NCBI GenBank assembly: GCA_003260075.1
Contig: QLIY01000075.1
Coordinates: 1-64,000, forward strand
DNA from: Phallusia mammillata
Taxonomy: Eukaryota > Chordata > Ascidiacea > Phlebobranchia > Ascidiidae
Direction: 5' to 3'
DNA length: 64,000 nucleotides
This document shows positions 59,243 through 64,000 of the stretch, one piece after another. The notes below the pieces were generated by a model. It saw nothing but the letters and a program-made list of their open reading frames with translations, had not been told where the DNA came from and searched no databases. Each line of letters starts with the position of its first letter. Positions within the stretch are counted from its first letter, which is position 1. The position numbers and the translations under genes were made by a program.

Positions 59243-60860
59243 ATGAACTTTTTAACAAAGGTAAGACACATACTTGATTATTTAGATTTGTAGTTTCAAA
59301 CTGATTGTTGGTTAGCTAGAACGGTGTTCTGTCGCTCAGTGGCTGTAGTAGTAGGAACAAATTAGTCTGAAAACAGTCGTCTTGTTTAGAATCAGCAAAA
59401 TTAGATCTAACTAACACAAAGGTAAATGCATTCATACTTAAATCAGCCGTAAAGCGTCGTTGCAGACCAGCGATCATGGTATACATATCGATAAATCATA
59501 GTACGCCAGGCCTAATAAAGGCGTGATACCGAATCAAGACGGCCTCCCAAGCATTACCATTTCGCAAGGCACAGCAGACTAGAAAAATCTAGCATGTGGT
59601 GGGATTCGAACCCACGATAGAAGTCTTTCCGGAACTCGCGCTATAACTAACACTATATGTTTGAATAAAATAAAAAGGGCGGCTTTTTGAGTAACAAGTG
59701 TTAAAATAATTGTGATGTGCCCATACCAAAGTAGGATTCCTAGTATTCACCTTCAAGGTAAAAAGCACTGTATAGTCAGCTATATAGGTTCAAATTCAGC
59801 AGGATTTTTTTCCTTTATGTTAACGAATAAGCGTTAAAAATTTACAAGTCGTGTGCATTTTGGTCAAAAATAATGCCTCGCCTTTTTACGACTTAAATTG
59901 TTACTTTCGTTCGTTCAGCATTATGAATCTCCAACTTGGATTTTCATGGCCTTTTTTATTACTCTGGGAGGAATTCAAGGCAGGAAGACAGAAAAACAAA
60001 AAGCATTCAATTGGATTCTGAGAAAAGTAGACAACGAATCAAAGCAGTGAGTAATTTTTTTTAATTAAAATAGGAGGAATCTAAATAATATAAAAATCTA
60101 TTGGAATTTTATTCTAACTTATTTGAATTAGACGAAAACTGACAATGACTTCTAAATATACAAAAATCATAATTATGTTTAGTAAATAAATGATTTCGCT
60201 GACACTGATCGTCTGCCACTCTTCTTGGGTATTTTGTTTGACATAAAAACTTTAAGGTTTTCTTAGGGGCCCAATTATTTATACGTGGTCTGTAAATTAC
60301 TGCAAGGAATTAAATTTAACGTTCTAGCATATATAGCCTTAAAACCCTAAAACTTGCAACAAACCCAAACTTAACATCGTAGGGTCAAAACTACAGGAGT
60401 TGCGTTTGGGCAAGCATCTTCTATCGTAGGCTAATACTGGGTGCTATATAATCCTCAAAAATAATTGTTTTCATATTTGTCTGAAAAGTATTTCTTTTGT
60501 AGATTTTTACTGGAGCACAATTGCAAGGTGGTTTCAATAGAAAAACCGCACGAAGGACTGGCATCAGGACGAGAAGTTACTCTTAAATGTGACAATTTGG
60601 AGTACGCACTTCACCAAGCGGTGTACTGCGATAAACGCTGCGCTCCTCCGATTCCTGGTGCAAACAAAAAGATACAGAAACAACAGAAAATAATTCGTCG
60701 TGATCATAAGAATGTACCAGTTGTGCGAAAACGTTTATTTCTGGTTCGGCAATACGGAACAGACAGGCCTGCTCCTGTTTGGCACAGGTTACCGATATTT
60801 TGCAACTGTGTTCGAAAAGAAAAGAAAAACAAGACTAAAAAGGAAGGCGGAACCAAATAA
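59243..60860 (+). CDS. Secreted IL-17-like cystine-knot cytokine, 167 aa, three exons
   Basis: Exons 59243-59260, 59919-60046 and 60503-60860 (18, 128 and 358 nt, 504 in all) join in phase through GTAAGA/TTCGTTCAG and GTGAGT/TTTTGTAG. Residues 1-27 form a signal peptide ending GGIQG. Exon 3 holds six cysteines: C56, C78, C91 and C95 (YCDKRC), and C149 and C151 (IFCNCV). The C-x3-C before NVPVVRKRLFLVR and the final C-x-C after a W-containing strand match the IL-17 pattern (C-x4-C, VP...EILVLRR, GCTCV). The basic tail (KEKKNKTKK) could bind heparan sulphate. IL-17 genes are known in ascidians. Another cystine-knot family remains possible. A shifted first ATG gives the wrong frame, which decided the start. 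Confidence 0.65.
59428..59655 (-). repeat. tRNA-derived SINE in intron 1 of the IL-17-like gene
   Basis: The complement of GGATTCGAACC (59602-59612) is a perfect B box, GGTTCGAATCC. The body contains ACGCCAGGCCTAATAAAGGCG and GCAGACCAGCGATCATGG, shared with copies at 4905-5310 and 19333-19475. Confidence 0.7.
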
Positions 60861-60861
60861 A
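60856..60861 (+). terminator. Possible poly(A) signal AATAAA
   Basis: AATAAA overlaps the stop codon of the IL-17-like gene. It would give an extremely short 3' UTR, so a later signal may be used. Confidence 0.25.
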
Positions 60862-63775
60862 AATCAAGTGTTAAAAATGTTACCGGTGCTATTTAAAGAA
60901 TTTTATTTCGTTTTAAAAAACTACAAAAACACACGGTACAAAACCATTAAACTCAAACGCGTTCAGGTTTTGGCATTTATTTATTTGTAAATAACAAAAA
61001 ACATTTTGCTAGCTATTTTTATACTGTGCATTAAGCGTTTTATTTTGTTGTTGTTTTTTAAGTGGGTGCCACGTTATTTATTTTATGCAAAATTTTTTGT
61101 CCTAAGTGTCTATGCTTGTTTTTTAAAATTTGCCAAAAATATATTTGTAAAATGTTGCTGTGTAGCGGTTGCGACATAATTTGTGCAAACTTTGCAATAT
61201 TTGTTTGGGGGGGGGGATATATTTGTAAAATGTTGCTGTATCATTTGATTGTTTTATTTCACTTTAAGTACCATTAGATTGTGCTTAAAACATATAGAAG
61301 ACGGACTTATAGGTTCGAAAACGCTTAGCATTTGATAATTAATCAGAATTAGGGGCTCAAATCTTTGGTTTAGGCAAAAATAAAATTAATTTACCGAGAT
61401 GATAATACGTTACAAATGTGGTCGGAGTTGAAGGCATTTGTTGATTTCAACTTAAGTCCGTAAGGCACAAAGTTTAACAAACATGTAAGGCGGTAGACGT
61501 GAAGTACGACGTCACTAATGCGTGTAACCGCAAGAGCTCAAACTCGAAGCCCAACAAACTTCCCATAGAATACAACGTTGGTCAAAACTAGGAAAAAACG
61601 AAATGTTTGAAATAATATTTATTTTTTGTTAGTCAAGTTGTTGCTGCTTTGTATCACCTGAGATAACTACTTATTACAACACATTTGAACTGTACACTAA
61701 TAAATAGCCAAACATACACTGCTAGCAAACAATTGTGTGTTTGGTGTCGCAAACAATGCGCTAATCCAAACAGGACAGGTTTCTAGAAACGTTTTGCTGC
61801 TATTTTGCCTGTGTAAAAGCTTTTTCTTCCTCAGTTTTTTAAGATTTTCCTATGTTTTGTACGATTCCGCTACAAACAAGCCAAAAGATCTACCCCGTCA
61901 CCCCTTTTCGGCGCCTATGCCTAATCCTAAATCCAGCCCGGCTTTTACAATTACGTAACCTCACCTTTGTATTTTTTTAAGCTTAAACCTGTTAGTTTCG
62001 TGGAAAAAACATATTCACACCATACCTCAGTACACTACACGGGACGCACAGATACATTCACGTTTTTAATGAGTTCAAAATGTTACGCGCAAAGTGTACG
62101 GCTGTGTTACAAAATTTTAAAAAATCTAATGATCTTTTTTGGGTGTTACTCGTAAAACACCATGTTACTTACTTGGTTTAATTTGCTCATACAAGTGATA
62201 ACTGTTAGGTGGAATAATATACATGACAAAAAACTCATGTAAGCTGTTGGTTGAACGTGGTGTAACTAGGGATAAGAATCGCCGTTTGTGCATCCATGGT
62301 TTAACTCTAACTGAATAATACGTTAGGTTAAAGACCTATCTGTCCACAATGTGTGCTTGATTTGAGTTGAGTTTATATCGCGGGGTGAAGCAGATCGTAG
62401 CAGCAAAATTGCATTAAAATTTTCACGAAGCCGGAAAAAGCCGCGCGACGTTTAGACGTTATTTAGCGCGGTAATTTAAGGGCACAATTGGTTGGATGAT
62501 AAACGCGCTGCAGCTACACCGTTACAAGCGTTATGTGGCAGGGGACTCACATCGAAGGGTGAAGTTGGCGCATTTGGACATCGAGACTATGAGACTACGT
62601 AGGTGGAACCGGTCTAGTCAATTTATATTAAATGTTATAAATCTGGCCCATTAAATGCCAATTATCCAAAATCAACAGACTTTTAAACAAGTGTGTTTCA
62701 TTTTAATTTTGGTATTACGCTATTACAGCCCGAAAAATCCTGAGCGTGTCATCTTTTGCTACATACAAAGAACGCGGCATAATTTCAAACCCGCTTGCAA
62801 CAATGTTATGCGCAACAGCGGTTTATTTGTAAACTGTGCAGAGCAAAGAAGCGCACAGCACAGAGGGAACGCTGACCCCAAAGGAAGCATTAAAAGACAA
62901 CCTAGTATCACTTTTATACGACAGGGTTGGCATCGACATAAACACCAAAATAAGGACAGCGGCGAAACTTTAAATTTCATGCCATACAAAACGAACGTTT
63001 TGAACAAATGTTTGCATTCATAAGAGCCATGACATGTCACACAATTTGTTCCAGCAACTAATTGTTCGTAGAAAATACTTCGTACATCTCACGGCAGCGC
63101 AGGTCTTGGTTTACTTTCACTTGTAGCAGGGATTTGACTTGTAATTGTTAAAAAAAGACAATATAAGGACTTAAGTAAAAAACAAGGACATTTTTGTGAT
63201 ATAAGGACCCTACTTTTTTTAAGACATTAAGAAATCCTAAGGACGGTATGGCAACCCTGATTATAGGTATACCTGATAACCACATTTGACATGTTTAGTA
63301 CCAAAAAAAGTAAAGTGAATATAAATTATATGGAGGTGCGGCCTGCGGTCTAATGATTTTAATTACAATTGACCCATATTAGTGATGTAAGTTGCACATT
63401 CTTGTTTGACCTCCTGGGTGATGTCATCGCTATCATTAGCAAACGGAACTTAAAACAATAAGTCCTCTCGTTACAGGGTCGTAAAATTACACGATTTGCC
63501 AACAAATGCACCATAAGCGTGCTCTTATTGATACAAAAGTCGTCGTTAGTGCGCTAAATAAACTCAAAGTAGCCTTTGGTCACATCATCACATGTTTCTT
63601 GGGTATTTGCAAACATAACCCGCCACCCACCTGAACTAACAAACAGCATTTGCAATAGTTAAAGCATCTGTCTCTCGTAGGCCGGGATTTTCTCGTGCAT
63701 TTGATGTTCTCAGTATTTATCGTTATTGACTTGCTCTTAAATGTTGTTATACTTTAAATATGGGATTGGATGGGA
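60862..63775. other. Intergenic with a TIR-element relative
   Basis: 61460-61925 is a diverged relative of the element at 47810-48368, sharing GACGTCACT, ACTTATTACAACACATTT and a TTCGGCGCCTATG end. A ten-G join at 61207-61216 repeats AATATATTTGTAAAATGTTG. The overlapping plus and minus ORFs at 62.7-63.0 kb have no splice or domain support. Confidence 0.45.
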
Positions 63776-63783
63776 TATAAATA
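63776..63783 (+). promoter_or_regulatory. TATA box TATAAATA
   Basis: Lies 109 bases before an ATG in a good context (CACCATGC) at 63885, a spacing similar to the IL-17-like gene. Confidence 0.55.
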
Positions 63784-63884
63784 TGCGTTGCTTGGGCATA
63801 TCGAGTCATACAAAGAACTTGCTGTGAACGTTGCTGGAACTTGCGGAAAGAAGACAAAGAATTGTTGCTGAACTGCAAATCACC

Positions 63885-63899
63885 ATGCGTTTTCAAACT
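63885..63899 (+). CDS. First coding exon (5 codons) of a gene leaving the window
   Basis: ATG CGT TTT CAA ACT is followed at once by a strong donor, GTAAGTGAG. The exon ends in phase 0 after five codons, much like the six-codon phase-0 first exon of the IL-17-like gene 4.6 kb upstream on the same strand. This hints at a tandem paralogue, but the rest of the gene is outside the window. Confidence 0.45.
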
Positions 63900-64000
63900 G
63901 TAAGTGAGTGATACATAGTCTATTTGTTTCTAACAAAAAGTAACGTTCAAAGTAGACGTGAACTATAGTTAGGTTTAAATGTTCAGTAACCTTTTGTGTG

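Larger units (their letters stand above)
7320..61216 (+). other. Ten-G spacer runs joining near-identical sequence copies
   Basis: Runs of 10-12 G begin at 6287, 7320, 7641, 12061, 13878, 14496, 18951, 19623, 20753, 21395, 21978, 22979, 26829, 27071, 28000, 29617, 30407, 32340, 32618, 37679, 40897, 43052, 43693, 48040, 49141, 49265, 49344, 51037 and 61207. No comparable C run exists. Runs of 11-12 mostly occur where the flanking sequence itself adds a G, so the inserted unit is ten. Nearly all are flanked by two copies of the same sequence a few percent different. These look like artificial joins between haplotype contigs. Confidence 0.85.

Noticed and set aside
59184-59260. Upstream ATG reading MDHIDWYMCRQQ
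   Set aside because: It lies before the likely transcription start from the TATA box, and its frame meets a stop after splicing to exon 59919. The ATG at 59243 gives a full in-phase protein.
7320-61216. Ten-G runs as regulatory G-quadruplexes or a programmed repeat system
   Set aside because: The fixed length, single strand, and duplicated allelic flanks favour assembly joins. A biological repeat would not insert an identical G10 between shifted copies of unrelated loci.
62655-63040. Overlapping plus and minus ORFs of 122 and 93 codons
   Set aside because: Each is the shadow of the other, neither resembles a known domain, and no splice sites connect them to the flanking genes.
1-64000. CRISPR array, prophage, bacterial operon or toxin-antitoxin system
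   Set aside because: No spaced direct repeats, no Shine-Dalgarno-led gene strings; all genes are spliced eukaryotic genes apart from cyclin D.

Overview
This window reads as nuclear DNA of an invertebrate animal. It is AT-rich, its introns are mostly 150-700 bp with consensus GT/AG ends, it carries many hAT-type MITEs and tRNA-derived SINEs, and its proteins match metazoan families. A tunicate such as Ciona fits best because of gene content, compact introns and very high allelic divergence. That placement is inference; I could not search a database.

Layout. (1) 5-811 (+): an intronless cyclin D. (2) About 2.7-9.8 kb (-): fragments of unrecognised genes, namely a cysteine-rich C-terminus, a two-exon acidic-dileucine protein with a polyproline tract, and two orphan exons, all set among SINEs and MITEs. 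(3) 25,931-13,889 (-): one inhibitor-of-apoptosis (IAP) gene assembled here from 21 exons. It has a novel N-terminus, one degenerate BIR and four good BIRs, a UBA domain and a RING. Reading phases agree across every junction, and its last residues are lost at a sequence join. (4) 55,483-27,551 (-): an essentially complete gene for the largest TFIIIC subunit, GTF3C1. I traced about 50 exons, whose lengths sum to 5,568 nt (1,856 codons including the stop). (5) 59,243-60,860 (+): a three-exon secreted protein resembling IL-17, with its own TATA box. (6) 63,776-64,000 (+): a second TATA box and a very short first coding exon of a gene that leaves the window.

The main anomaly is not biological. 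About 29 runs of 10-12 G, all on the + strand, plus three single N, sit almost always between two near-identical copies of the flanking sequence. The copies differ by SNPs and small indels, as alleles would. The simplest reading is that unmerged haplotype contigs were strung together with a fixed ten-G spacer. This inflates introns, duplicates exons (GTF3C1 exon 11, IAP exons 6 and 20) and truncates the IAP RING exon. Any claim of tandem duplication here must first exclude these joins.

The genes look unrelated in function: cell-cycle control, apoptosis or ubiquitin signalling, Pol III transcription, and cytokine signalling. I see no operon-like system. The most interesting real biology is the multi-BIR IAP with its intragenic two-BIR duplication, the intronless cyclin D, and the IL-17-like gene with a possible tandem neighbour.
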